From Flavobacteriaceae bacterium (GTDB taxonomy: Bacteria; Bacteroidota; Bacteroidia; Flavobacteriales; Flavobacteriaceae), in the NCBI GenBank assembly GCA_002707025.1, contig PALG01000033.1:124001-188000 (forward strand): DNA of 64,000 nt, in the 5' to 3' direction. Positions 25,044 to 32,061 of this stretch are shown piece by piece. Below the pieces are notes generated by a model. That model saw only the letters and a list, made by a program, of their open reading frames with translations, had not been told where the DNA came from and did not search any database. The first letter of the stretch is position 1. Every line of letters starts with the position of its first letter. The position numbers and the translations under genes were made by a program.

Positions 25044-26036
25044 TTATTTTTCAAAGCTAATGCTCCAGATACCGCGCACTTGATTCACGTCGTATCCTGT
25101 GGCCAAATCGGTAGGATACAGACTCTTTATTTTGGCAAAAGTTTCAGCTTCCAAAGTTTTATTAGGAACACCGTGGCATTGCAAACACATGGAATTGGTT
25201 ACGATGGGATAGTAGAAATTCACTTTGTTGGAAGTACTATCTACGATGGCTTGGGGTTCCTTTCCGGCAGTGATATCCTGTTGAAATTTCTGAAGGTATT
25301 GGATTTCCTGTGAGGAAGCCTTGTTATTTGGATTCCGATAGTTATCGGACACCCTTTTAATAGAAGCTTGATGCACCGTGGCCATGCTATCAGTAATAGG
25401 ATACGCCTTAACATTGCAAAACTCCAACGCGGCCAAAGTCCCTTCCTTTTGGATTTTCCCCATGAGGTTTTTTCCTAAGACTGCTTTGGTAGAAAGTGCC
25501 ATTTGCAAGCCTTTCTCTTTATAGGAGGCAGGAGTTTGGGAACTTCCCATTCCTTGACGCATTTGTTTTCCTTTCCCCTTTCCTTTGCCTTTCCCATGTT
25601 CTTGGTTGAAATGGTCTTCAAACCATTCGGGCTGTACGATATCATACTCGTACAGGTATTCCCCGATTTGCTGAATCACTTCATCGGTATAAGGTTGGTA
25701 CGGCATGACTCCAAATTTTCGAATGGCTCCGGGCATTTTGGCGTTTTCTTCGGAAGGCGCTTTCATCCATTGGGTAAAAGCATTCATAAAATCTTCTTTG
25801 GAAGTGTCTTCAGAAATATAATGCATTTTCACGGCAACCATAGGTGGTGCAATGCGGTCTTCCATGGCTGCGGAAGGACTATGGCATACATAGCAATAGG
25901 TTTCCATCAGTTTTTTACCAGGATGCGGTTCCTGAAGTGTTGCAGGCGTATCGGTTACTTCAGCGTATTCCTTTTTAGCCGTGTTATGACAACTTAGCAA
26001 TAAGAAGGAAAGCAGTATGGGAATGAGATAGTTCAT
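25044..26036 (-). CDS. Cytochrome c lipoprotein with DUF3365-like haem domain
   Basis: A 330-residue lipoprotein (LLLSCHN, Cys16) with two haem c sites. The first is CYVCH (about residues 48-52) in an N-terminal cytochrome c domain with a downstream Met ligand candidate (FGVMPYQ). The second is CLQCH (near 285-289) in a C-terminal DUF3365/Tll0287-like domain. A lysine/glycine linker GKGKGKGKGK (about 149-158) separates them. It probably transfers electrons or senses redox/ligand in the periplasm. Its start shares bases with the HMA gene stop, so it is coupled to it. The electron partner is unknown. Confidence 0.85.
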   Translation of the reverse strand: MNYLIPILLSFLLLSCHNTAKKEYAEVTDTPATLQEPHPGKKLMETYCYVCHSPSAAMEDRIAPPMVAVKMHYISEDTSKEDFMNAFTQWMKAPSEENAKMPGAIRKFGVMPYQPYTDEVIQQIGEYLYEYDIVQPEWFEDHFNQEHGKGKGKGKGKQMRQGMGSSQTPASYKEKGLQMALSTKAVLGKNLMGKIQKEGTLAALEFCNVKAYPITDSMATVHQASIKRVSDNYRNPNNKASSQEIQYLQKFQQDITAGKEPQAIVDSTSNKVNFYYPIVTNSMCLQCHGVPNKTLEAETFAKIKSLYPTDLATGYDVNQVRGIWSISFEK

Positions 26037-26305
26037 TAGGAGCTCATTTTACCGGTGGCACAACTTACAAAAGACTTCGCCTTTGTGATCATGGAGTTTT
26101 TGGCTCCTACAGGCGGGTATCCTATTTCAGTAAGCTTTTTTTCTACAATTTCTAAGGTAGTTTCTGCTTCGGAAGAAAAAGAAACTTTACTCAAATCCAC
26201 ATCTACGGAAATTTCATGAATGCCCTCTATTTTTGAAAGGGAATCAATCACCGTTTTGGCACAACCGCCACATTTTAAATTCTGAATGTCTACAAAATAG
26301 TTCAT
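26036..26305 (-). CDS. Heavy-metal-associated (HMA) domain protein
   Basis: An 89-residue protein. The N-terminal ferredoxin-like HMA fold has the metal motif LKCGGCAKTV (Cys12 and Cys15), with Leu in place of the usual Met of MxCxxC. A C-terminal extension carries another Cys (FVSCATG). It probably binds Cu(I) or another soft metal. It lies 15 bases after the rhodanese gene and is coupled to the cytochrome c lipoprotein gene, so a cofactor-delivery or metal/sulfur trafficking role is possible. Confidence 0.85.
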   Translation of the reverse strand: MNYFVDIQNLKCGGCAKTVIDSLSKIEGIHEISVDVDLSKVSFSSEAETTLEIVEKKLTEIGYPPVGAKNSMITKAKSFVSCATGKMSS

Positions 26306-26320
26306 AGTATTTCTTTTAAA

Positions 26321-26680
26321 TTACCAGCCTAGATAACCCCCTCGAAGGTCGTATATTTTTTTGAAGCCCAAGGAATCTAGCCTTGCAGCTGCTTTCTGAC
26401 TCCTATTGCCCGAACGGCAGTAAATGTATACGGGTTCATTTTTATCTAATTTGTCAAACTCTTGTTGAAAAGTAGCCTGGTCGAAATAATCGATATTGAT
26501 AGCGTCTTTAATATAGCCCGCTTGGTATTCTTGAGGAGTTCTAACATCCACTAGTTGCACGCTATCTTTTTCAATAGCAGTCTTAAATGCTTCTTTTGCT
26601 AGAATTTTTATGGTATCTGTTTCTTGTGCAGCACCAAATAATGAGGTAAAAAAGGACATAATAATCAGTATTTTATTCAT
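26321..26680 (-). CDS. Periplasmic single-domain rhodanese
   Basis: A 119-residue sulfurtransferase. The signal peptide is about 1-18 (FFTSLFGAAQ), then one rhodanese domain with VDVRTPQEYQAGYI and the active loop CRSGNRSQ with the persulfide-carrying Cys near residue 88. It may accept sulfane sulfur in the periplasm. The HMA gene follows 15 bases downstream. Upstream lies a hairpin/-7 region of its own and then peroxiredoxin 2. Confidence 0.9.
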   Translation of the reverse strand: MNKILIIMSFFTSLFGAAQETDTIKILAKEAFKTAIEKDSVQLVDVRTPQEYQAGYIKDAINIDYFDQATFQQEFDKLDKNEPVYIYCRSGNRSQKAAARLDSLGFKKIYDLRGGYLGW

Positions 26681-26700
26681 TTTATCATGGTTTAAGATAA

Positions 26701-26727
26701 GAAGTAGCCCAAAGATAGGGCTACTTC
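26701..26727 (-). promoter_or_regulatory. Hairpin enclosing a -7 element between Prx2 and rhodanese genes
   Basis: A perfect 10-bp inverted repeat (26701-26710 with 26718-26727) has a 7-nt loop. On the minus strand the loop plus the next G reads TATCTTTG, a perfect -7 element (26717-26710), about 30 bases before the rhodanese ATG. No proper T-run follows, so it is either a weak terminator of the peroxiredoxin transcript, the promoter of the rhodanese-HMA-cytochrome-TPMT unit, or both. Confidence 0.4.
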
Positions 26728-26754
26728 CTAATCAACCAACTAACCAACAACTTC

Positions 26755-27414
26755 TTATAGCGATTTTTTCGCTAAATAGAAGTCGATTTTTTCGCAAGAG
26801 TCATCATTAAGTCTTGCTTCCATTTCTGCTAGGGTTTTGGGCGGCGGTACAATTACCTTATCACCTTTCTTCCAATCTAGCGGCATGGCAACCTTATATT
26901 TATCGGACGTTTGAAGCGCTTCCAGAGCTCTTAAAATTTCGTCCATATTTCTACCCACATTGAGTGGATAGTACATGATTAATCGTATTTTTTTGGCAGG
27001 ATCGATAAAGAATACGGCTCTTACGGCTGCGGTTTCACTTTCGTTGGGCTGAAGCATTCCATACAGTTTAGAGACCTTCATGTCCAAATCGGCAATAATG
27101 GGAAAGTCAAAATAGACTCCTGTATTCTTTCGAACATTATCCACCCATCCCAAGTGTGCATGGATGCTATCGATACTTAATCCTAGGAGTTCTGTGTTTA
27201 GCGCATCAAATTCTGCTTTTCGAGTAGCAAATCCACTCATTTCGGTGGTACAAACTGGGGTGAAATCGGCTGGATGCGAAAACATGACAATCCATTTATC
27301 TTTTGCGAAATCGCTCAGTTTTATTTTTCCTTTGGTAGTGATGGCTTCAAAATCGGGAGCCTGATCGCCAATACGAGGCATTCCGCTTATAGGTTCTGGT
27401 GTTTCCATGTACAA
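26755..27414 (-). CDS. Prx6-type peroxiredoxin (copy 2)
   Basis: A 219-residue paralogue of the peroxiredoxin at 22281-22934. Peroxidatic Cys55 in FSHPADFTPVCTTE; unlike copy 1 it has a second Cys near the C-terminus (DDSCEKIDFY). The first ATG (27414) is only about 7 bases after the predicted transcription start, and the ATG two codons later (27408, METPEP) is a reasonable alternative that aligns better with copy 1. It begins the native-looking half of the sulfur block and may be cotranscribed with the rhodanese operon. Confidence 0.93.
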   Translation of the reverse strand: MYMETPEPISGMPRIGDQAPDFEAITTKGKIKLSDFAKDKWIVMFSHPADFTPVCTTEMSGFATRKAEFDALNTELLGLSIDSIHAHLGWVDNVRKNTGVYFDFPIIADLDMKVSKLYGMLQPNESETAAVRAVFFIDPAKKIRLIMYYPLNVGRNMDEILRALEALQTSDKYKVAMPLDWKKGDKVIVPPPKTLAEMEARLNDDSCEKIDFYLAKKSL

Positions 27415-27425
27415 TTTATTTTAAG

Positions 27426-27469
27426 CTAAAGTAGCACTTAGCTAAGGCGCGCACAGTAACACAAGTTAC
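27426..27469 (-). promoter_or_regulatory. Crp/Fnr-type operator and -7 element of peroxiredoxin 2
   Basis: A perfect palindrome GTAAC-acaa-GTTAC (27456-27469) is centred exactly 36.5 bp from the last base of TACTTTAG (minus strand 27433-27426), a one-mismatch -7 element. Confidence 0.73.
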
Positions 27470-27487
27470 ATAAGGTGTTAATTCCAT

Positions 27488-27515
27488 AAAAAAAGGAGCC
27501 ATGGAGCTCCTTTTT
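27488..27515 (-). terminator. Terminator after persulfide dioxygenase-rhodanese gene 2
   Basis: A 10-bp perfect stem (27490-27499 with 27506-27515), 6-nt loop and T-run on the minus strand, starting 2 bases after the stop codon. Confidence 0.88.
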
Positions 27516-27517
27516 AT

Positions 27518-28930
27518 TTATTTAAGCGTGGAAGGACATACATAATTGGTTTTTGGAATATCGGTTTTTTTGATATCGTCGAATCCGCCAGCAACATCAA
27601 TAATGTTATGAATTCCACGGCTTTTTAGTATAGAAGCGGCGATAACACTTCGGTAGCCACCTGCACAGTGGATGTAAAAAGGTTCTTCTTTAGGGAATTC
27701 AGCAAGGTAATTATTTAGAAAGTCCAAAGGGGTATTCTTAGCATCCTCTACATGTTCGGAAGCATATTCCCCTTCTTTTCGTACATCAAAAACCGGGACT
27801 TTTTCTTCCTTTAAAATCGTTTCCAACTGTTTCGCTGGAATAGAATCTAAAGTGTCATATTCCTTAGCAGCCTTTTTCCAAGCTTCAAAACCTCCTTCTA
27901 AGTAGCCCAACGTATTATCAAATCCTACCCTAGAGAGACGGGTTACGGTTTCTTCCTCTTTTCCTTCAGGGGTTATGAGTAATATGGGTTGTTTTACATC
28001 GGCAATAAGCGCACCTACCCAAGGCGCGAAGCTTCCGTTAAGGCCTATAAAAATAGATCGAGGGACATGTCCCTTTACAAATTCCTTTTCATTTCTTACA
28101 TCTAGGACAATCGCACCGGTTTCATTGGCAGCGGCTTCGAAAGCCTCTGGTGACAGGGCACGTGTACCACGCTCCAAAACTTTGTTGATATCATCATATC
28201 CTTCTTTGTTCATTTTCACATTAAGAGGAAAGTATTGGGGAGGCGGAAGCAAGCCTTCCGTTACCTCTTCCACAAACTCTTCTTTCGACATGTCGGCCCT
28301 AAGGGCATAATTCATTTTCTTCTGGTTTCCGAGGGTATCTACCGTTTCCTTCATCATGTTTTTTCCGCAGGCAGAACCCGCTCCGTGGGCAGGATAGACA
28401 ATGACATCGTCTGCTAAAGGCATGATTTTATTTCGTAAGCTTTCAAATAAAATACCAGCCAGTTGTTCTTGGGTCATATCGGCCGCCTTTTGCGCCAAGT
28501 CGGGCCTTCCCACATCCCCTAAGAACAACGTATCCCCACTAAAAATAGCATAATCTTCACCATTTTCATCTTTCAAGAGATAGGTGGTACTCTCCATAGT
28601 ATGTCCAGGAGTATGCAATGCAACAATGGTGACATTTCCCAATTTAAATTCCTGACCATCTTTAGCAATGATTGCTTCAAAAGACGGGTTGGCATTAGGG
28701 CCATAGACGATAGGAGCTCCTGTTTCCTTGGAAAGTGTAATATGACCACTTACGAAATCGGCATGAAAATGAGTTTCAAAGACATATTTAATTTTAGCTC
28801 TATTCTTCTGTGCTTTCTCAATATAAGGCTGTACTTCCCTTAGGGGGTCAATAATGGCTACTTCCCCATTACTTTCAATATAATAAGCCCCTTGGGCCAG
28901 ACATCCCGTATAAATTTGTTCTACATGCAT
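27518..28930 (-). CDS. MBL-fold persulfide dioxygenase fused to two rhodanese domains (copy 2)
   Basis: A 470-residue fusion: MBL domain with ligands H54, H56 and D58 (THFHADF), H110, D133 and H182 (PAHGAGSACG); first rhodanese domain (about 262-355) without a catalytic Cys; second (about 365-465) with CAGGYRS and Cys422. The reaction expected is O2-dependent oxidation of persulfide sulfur to sulfite, with the rhodanese part loading or moving sulfane sulfur. It is very similar along its length to copy 3, which lies just upstream, indicating a tandem duplication. It has its own -7 element and terminator but no GTAAC box. Confidence 0.9.
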   Translation of the reverse strand: MHVEQIYTGCLAQGAYYIESNGEVAIIDPLREVQPYIEKAQKNRAKIKYVFETHFHADFVSGHITLSKETGAPIVYGPNANPSFEAIIAKDGQEFKLGNVTIVALHTPGHTMESTTYLLKDENGEDYAIFSGDTLFLGDVGRPDLAQKAADMTQEQLAGILFESLRNKIMPLADDVIVYPAHGAGSACGKNMMKETVDTLGNQKKMNYALRADMSKEEFVEEVTEGLLPPPQYFPLNVKMNKEGYDDINKVLERGTRALSPEAFEAAANETGAIVLDVRNEKEFVKGHVPRSIFIGLNGSFAPWVGALIADVKQPILLITPEGKEEETVTRLSRVGFDNTLGYLEGGFEAWKKAAKEYDTLDSIPAKQLETILKEEKVPVFDVRKEGEYASEHVEDAKNTPLDFLNNYLAEFPKEEPFYIHCAGGYRSVIAASILKSRGIHNIIDVAGGFDDIKKTDIPKTNYVCPSTLK

Positions 28931-28947
28931 GGCAATTCTATTTATAA

Positions 28948-28955
28948 CAAAGATA
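28948..28955 (-). promoter_or_regulatory. -7 element of persulfide dioxygenase gene 2
   Basis: Perfect TATCTTTG on the minus strand, 17 bases before the ATG at 28930. No palindromic box lies at the 36.5-bp offset: that stretch is instead the terminator of the upstream gene. This copy may therefore be constitutive or controlled differently. Confidence 0.55.
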
Positions 28956-28960
28956 CTATT

Positions 28961-28989
28961 AAAAAAGGCTCTGTGAAAGAGCCTTTTTT
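28961..28989 (-). terminator. Terminator after persulfide dioxygenase-rhodanese gene 3
   Basis: An 11-bp perfect stem (28961-28971 with 28979-28989) and 7-nt loop with flanking A/T-runs, 18 bases after the stop. Confidence 0.88.
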
Positions 28990-29007
28990 AGTTAAAACTT
29001 ACGCTTT

Positions 29008-30423
29008 TTACAACAAAGTGGTGGGACAAACATAAGCTGTTTTGGCTACTGTGGTTTCTTTGATCTCATCAAAACCCCCAGTGACATCTACAAATTGTCT
29101 CCAACCTCTTTGTTTGAGGATGGAAGCAGCAATCATGCTTCGGTATCCTCCGGCGCAATGAATGATAAAAGGTTCTTCCTTTGGAATTTCAGCTAAATGA
29201 TCGTTAATTTCATTTAATGGAATATTGATCGCGTCCACTACATGTTGCGAATCGTATTCACTTTTCTTTCTCACATCGATGACCAAAGGTTTTTCAGTAG
29301 TATAGTGTTCTACAAATTCTTCCGTGTCGATTCTTCCTATTCTTTCATAGTCTTTATGGGCTTTTTTCCAACTTTCAAATCCACCGTCCAAAAAACCAAT
29401 GGTATAATCGTATCCCACTCTAGAAAGTCGGGTAATTGCCTCCTCTTCTTTACCAGGGTAAGTGATTAAAAGGATTTCCTGTTTTACATCGGGGATCATT
29501 TCCCCTACCCATTGAGCAAAGTTTCCGTCTAGGCCAATATTGATACTATTAGGAACGAAACCTTTGGAAAAATCATCGGCATTACGGGTATCGAGCATTA
29601 AAGCGCCAGTTTCGTTAGCAGCTGCTTCAAAGGCCTCTGGGGACAAGGGTTTTTCCCCACGCTCCATAACCGTGTCCAAGCTATCATAACCTTTAATATT
29701 CATGAGTACATTTTGGGGAAAGTACACAGGAGGTTTGGTAAGCCCAGTAAGCAATTCTTTAATGAATTCTTCTTTCGTCATATCCTCACGGAGCGCATAG
29801 TTGGTTTTCTTTTGGTTGCCCAAAGTATCGGTCGTTTCCTTACTCATCATTTTACCACAAGCAGAGCCGGCTCCATGATTTGGATATACAATTAAGTCGT
29901 CATTGAGCGGCATAATTTTATTCCGAAGGGAATCGTATAAATGGCTTGCCAGTTTTTCTTCAGTAAGTTCAGAGATTACATGTTGTGCCAAATCGGGTCT
30001 TCCCACATCGCCAATAAATAGGGTATCTCCTGTGATAATTCCATGTTCCTTACCGTTTTCATCGATGAGAAGGTAGGTGGTACTTTCCATGGTATGGCCA
30101 GGGGTGTGAATCACTTTTACTTGGTAATCTCCTACTTGGAAGATTTGATTGTCTTCGGCCACAATGGCTTCAAACCCAGGTTTTGCCGTAGGTCCATATA
30201 CAATTTGAGCATCGGTTTTTTTCTGAAGGTCCAAATGGCCACTTACGAAATCGGCATGAAAGTGTGTTTCAAACACATATTTAATTTTTGCTTGGTCACG
30301 TTTTGCTCTCTTAATGTAAGGTTCGACTTCTCGTAAGGGATCAAAAATAGCCGCTTCGCCATTACTTTCAAGATAATAGGCAGCATGTGCCAAACACCCG
30401 GTATATATTTGTTCAATATTCAT
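29008..30423 (-). CDS. MBL-fold persulfide dioxygenase fused to two rhodanese domains (copy 3)
   Basis: A 471-residue tandem paralogue of copy 2 with the same domain order. Iron ligands H54, H56, D58, H110, D133 and H183 (PNHGAGSACG). The first rhodanese domain lacks Cys at the active loop (LLITYPGKEEEA); the second has CAGGYRS with Cys423. The C-terminus keeps the YVCPTTL tail shared with copy 2 (YVCPSTL). It is preceded by a perfect Crp/Fnr-type box. Three such fusions in 10 kb is unusual and suggests different persulfide substrates or conditions. Confidence 0.9.
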   Translation of the reverse strand: MNIEQIYTGCLAHAAYYLESNGEAAIFDPLREVEPYIKRAKRDQAKIKYVFETHFHADFVSGHLDLQKKTDAQIVYGPTAKPGFEAIVAEDNQIFQVGDYQVKVIHTPGHTMESTTYLLIDENGKEHGIITGDTLFIGDVGRPDLAQHVISELTEEKLASHLYDSLRNKIMPLNDDLIVYPNHGAGSACGKMMSKETTDTLGNQKKTNYALREDMTKEEFIKELLTGLTKPPVYFPQNVLMNIKGYDSLDTVMERGEKPLSPEAFEAAANETGALMLDTRNADDFSKGFVPNSINIGLDGNFAQWVGEMIPDVKQEILLITYPGKEEEAITRLSRVGYDYTIGFLDGGFESWKKAHKDYERIGRIDTEEFVEHYTTEKPLVIDVRKKSEYDSQHVVDAINIPLNEINDHLAEIPKEEPFIIHCAGGYRSMIAASILKQRGWRQFVDVTGGFDEIKETTVAKTAYVCPTTLL

Positions 30424-30450
30424 ATTATTATTTTTTAAAGGTTGATAAGA

Positions 30451-30494
30451 CGAATGTATAAAACACTATAAATGTGTACAGTAACTTATGTTAC
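30451..30494 (-). promoter_or_regulatory. Crp/Fnr-type operator and -7 element of dioxygenase gene 3
   Basis: A perfect palindrome GTAAC-ttat-GTTAC (30481-30494) is centred exactly 36.5 bp from the last base of TACATTCG (minus strand 30458-30451), a one-mismatch -7 element. It sits in the 75-base gap after the exporter gene. Confidence 0.73.
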
Positions 30495-30498
30495 ACTG

Positions 30499-31296
30499 TT
30501 AGCTTAATTCTTTAAAGATGATGTAAATGCCCATGATGAGGACGAACCATCCGAAGCCTTTTTTAAGTTTTTTCCCATTGATAAATTTATTGAGCCAGAT
30601 GCCTATAAAAATACCTACGATGGAGATTCCAGTAAATCCTAGAAGAAAATCCCATGCGATGTCGAGATTTTCTACATCCCCTATAAAACCTATAAGCGAT
30701 TTTATAGCAATAATGAGCAAGGAAGTTGCCACTGCTTTTTTCATGGGAAGTTTGGCAAATAGCACCAAAGCGGGAATGATTAAAAAACCTCCTCCGGCTC
30801 CTACAATTCCTGTGAGAATACCTACAACTAATCCTTCTATAATGATTAACGGATAATTGTAAGAAATCTGTTGTGCTGGCTCCAAGGATTCTTTTTTATT
30901 TTTAATCATGGAAATAGAAGCTACTAGCATGATAATAGCAAAAAACACCATAATCCCTAAATTCTTGGTAAGAATGAAGTTGCCTACGGTAAAAATTTCT
31001 TCGGGAATGGCAGGCACTAAAAATCTTCGGGTAAGATATACTGAAATAAAGGCAGGAATGGCAAAAACAATAGCCGTTCTAAAATCGACTAATCCTTTCG
31101 AAATATTACGCAGGGCCCCTACTAAAGCTGAAGCTCCTACCACAAATAAGGAATAAGCTGTTGCAGTCACTGGATTAATGTGCAGTAGGTATACTAAGAC
31201 AGGTACCGTAAGTATGGATCCTCCTCCGCCAATTAACCCGAGGACAATACCAATTAATAATGCTCCTATATAACCAAGAATTTGAGTTATTTCCAT
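30499..31296 (-). CDS. TauE/SafE family exporter, probable sulfite exporter
   Basis: A 265-residue inner-membrane protein with eight or so helices and the two family glycine signatures LIGGGGSILTVPVLVYL (near 20-36) and GIVGAGGGFLIIPALVLF. The start is set to the ATG at 31296 (protein begins MEITQILG). The longer reading from 31308 would begin inside a perfect -7 promoter element (31313-31306) and so cannot be on the transcript. Family members export sulfite, sulfoacetate or related anions; here sulfite from the persulfide dioxygenases is the obvious cargo. Confidence 0.88.
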   Translation of the reverse strand: MEITQILGYIGALLIGIVLGLIGGGGSILTVPVLVYLLHINPVTATAYSLFVVGASALVGALRNISKGLVDFRTAIVFAIPAFISVYLTRRFLVPAIPEEIFTVGNFILTKNLGIMVFFAIIMLVASISMIKNKKESLEPAQQISYNYPLIIIEGLVVGILTGIVGAGGGFLIIPALVLFAKLPMKKAVATSLLIIAIKSLIGFIGDVENLDIAWDFLLGFTGISIVGIFIGIWLNKFINGKKLKKGFGWFVLIMGIYIIFKELS

Positions 31297-31305
31297 AATA
31301 CTAGC

Positions 31306-31349
31306 CAAACTTAAGGCTAAGGATTATAAAAACTTGTAACAAAGGTTAC
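31306..31349 (-). promoter_or_regulatory. Crp/Fnr-type operator and -7 element of the exporter gene
   Basis: A perfect palindrome GTAAC-aaag-GTTAC (31336-31349), centred exactly 36.5 bp from the G of a perfect -7 element TAAGTTTG (minus strand 31313-31306). Predicted transcription starts about 5 bases before the ATG at 31296, giving a nearly leaderless mRNA. Confidence 0.78.
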
Positions 31350-31358
31350 AGAGGGATA

Positions 31359-31988
31359 CTAGGAAAGTACTTCAATATTATTTCTGTGTAACTTAATTTT
31401 CCCTAATTTTTCCAGGTTCTTCAAGAGTCTTGAAATGACCACTCTAGAAGTATGAAGTTCATAGGCAATTTCTTGATGCGTTGTTTTAACGGTATCTTCG
31501 TTATTTACCTTAACTTTTTCATATAAATACTTCAGGAGACGTTCGTCCATTTTCATAAAAGCGATACTGTCAATGGCTTCTAGCATTTCCATAAGCCGAT
31601 TGTGGTAACTTTCAAAAACAAAATTTCTCCAAGATCGATATTTTCCAGTCCACTCCTCCATTTTTCGTATGGGGATCATGATCAATTTCGTATCCATTTC
31701 AGCAATGGCCCTTATTTCACTTTTCGTTTGTCCCATACAACAACTTAAGGTCATGGCACAGGTTTCACCTCTTTCCAAAAAATACAGTAAAAGTTCATCT
31801 CCATCATGATCTTCCCTAAGCACCTTAATGGCGCCTTCTACAAGAAGGGGCATTGATTTTATATATTCTCCTATTTCGATTAGGGTAAAGCCTTCAGGTA
31901 CTTCTTTAAAAGTACCGACTTGATTGATTTCTTCAATTAAATCGTTTTCAAAAAGATGTCCGTAACTATTCTTAAGCTCTTGGATCAT
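31359..31988 (-). CDS. Crp/Fnr-family transcription regulator of the sulfur block
   Basis: A 209-residue regulator: N-terminal cyclic-nucleotide-binding-like beta-roll (about 20-115), dimerisation helix (about 118-150), C-terminal winged helix (about 155-205). The helix-turn-helix is THQEIAYELHTSRVVISRLL (about 170-189), with recognition helix from T180. The sensor domain has C77, C83 and C84 (GETCAMTLSCCMGQTKSE), and lacks the N-terminal Cys cluster of FNR, so a thiol/persulfide or metal signal is more likely than a 4Fe-4S cluster. It lies at the upstream end of the minus-strand sulfur genes, whose promoters carry Crp/Fnr-type palindromes. No such box is seen before its own gene. Confidence 0.92.
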   Translation of the reverse strand: MIQELKNSYGHLFENDLIEEINQVGTFKEVPEGFTLIEIGEYIKSMPLLVEGAIKVLREDHDGDELLLYFLERGETCAMTLSCCMGQTKSEIRAIAEMDTKLIMIPIRKMEEWTGKYRSWRNFVFESYHNRLMEMLEAIDSIAFMKMDERLLKYLYEKVKVNNEDTVKTTHQEIAYELHTSRVVISRLLKNLEKLGKIKLHRNNIEVLS

Positions 31989-32015
31989 AATTTAATTTTA
32001 AATGTAAGATATAAA

Positions 32016-32043
32016 AAAAGCCAAGTAAAAGTACTTGGCTTTT
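32016..32043 (-). terminator. Terminator after secreted protease gene
   Basis: A 12-bp perfect stem (32016-32027 with 32032-32043) and 4-nt loop with flanking A/T-runs, located between the protease stop and the Crp/Fnr gene. Confidence 0.85.
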
Positions 32044-32061
32044 CTTAAAAAATTAGGGGGT

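Noticed and set aside
25560-25595. Short GGAAAG/GGCAAA-type repeat as a tandem repeat array
   Set aside because: It is simply the codon pattern of the Gly-Lys linker in the cytochrome lipoprotein.
27975-28417. Plus-strand open frames opposite the dioxygenase and other genes
   Set aside because: They are antisense shadows of well-identified proteins, with no domain, signal or promoter of their own.
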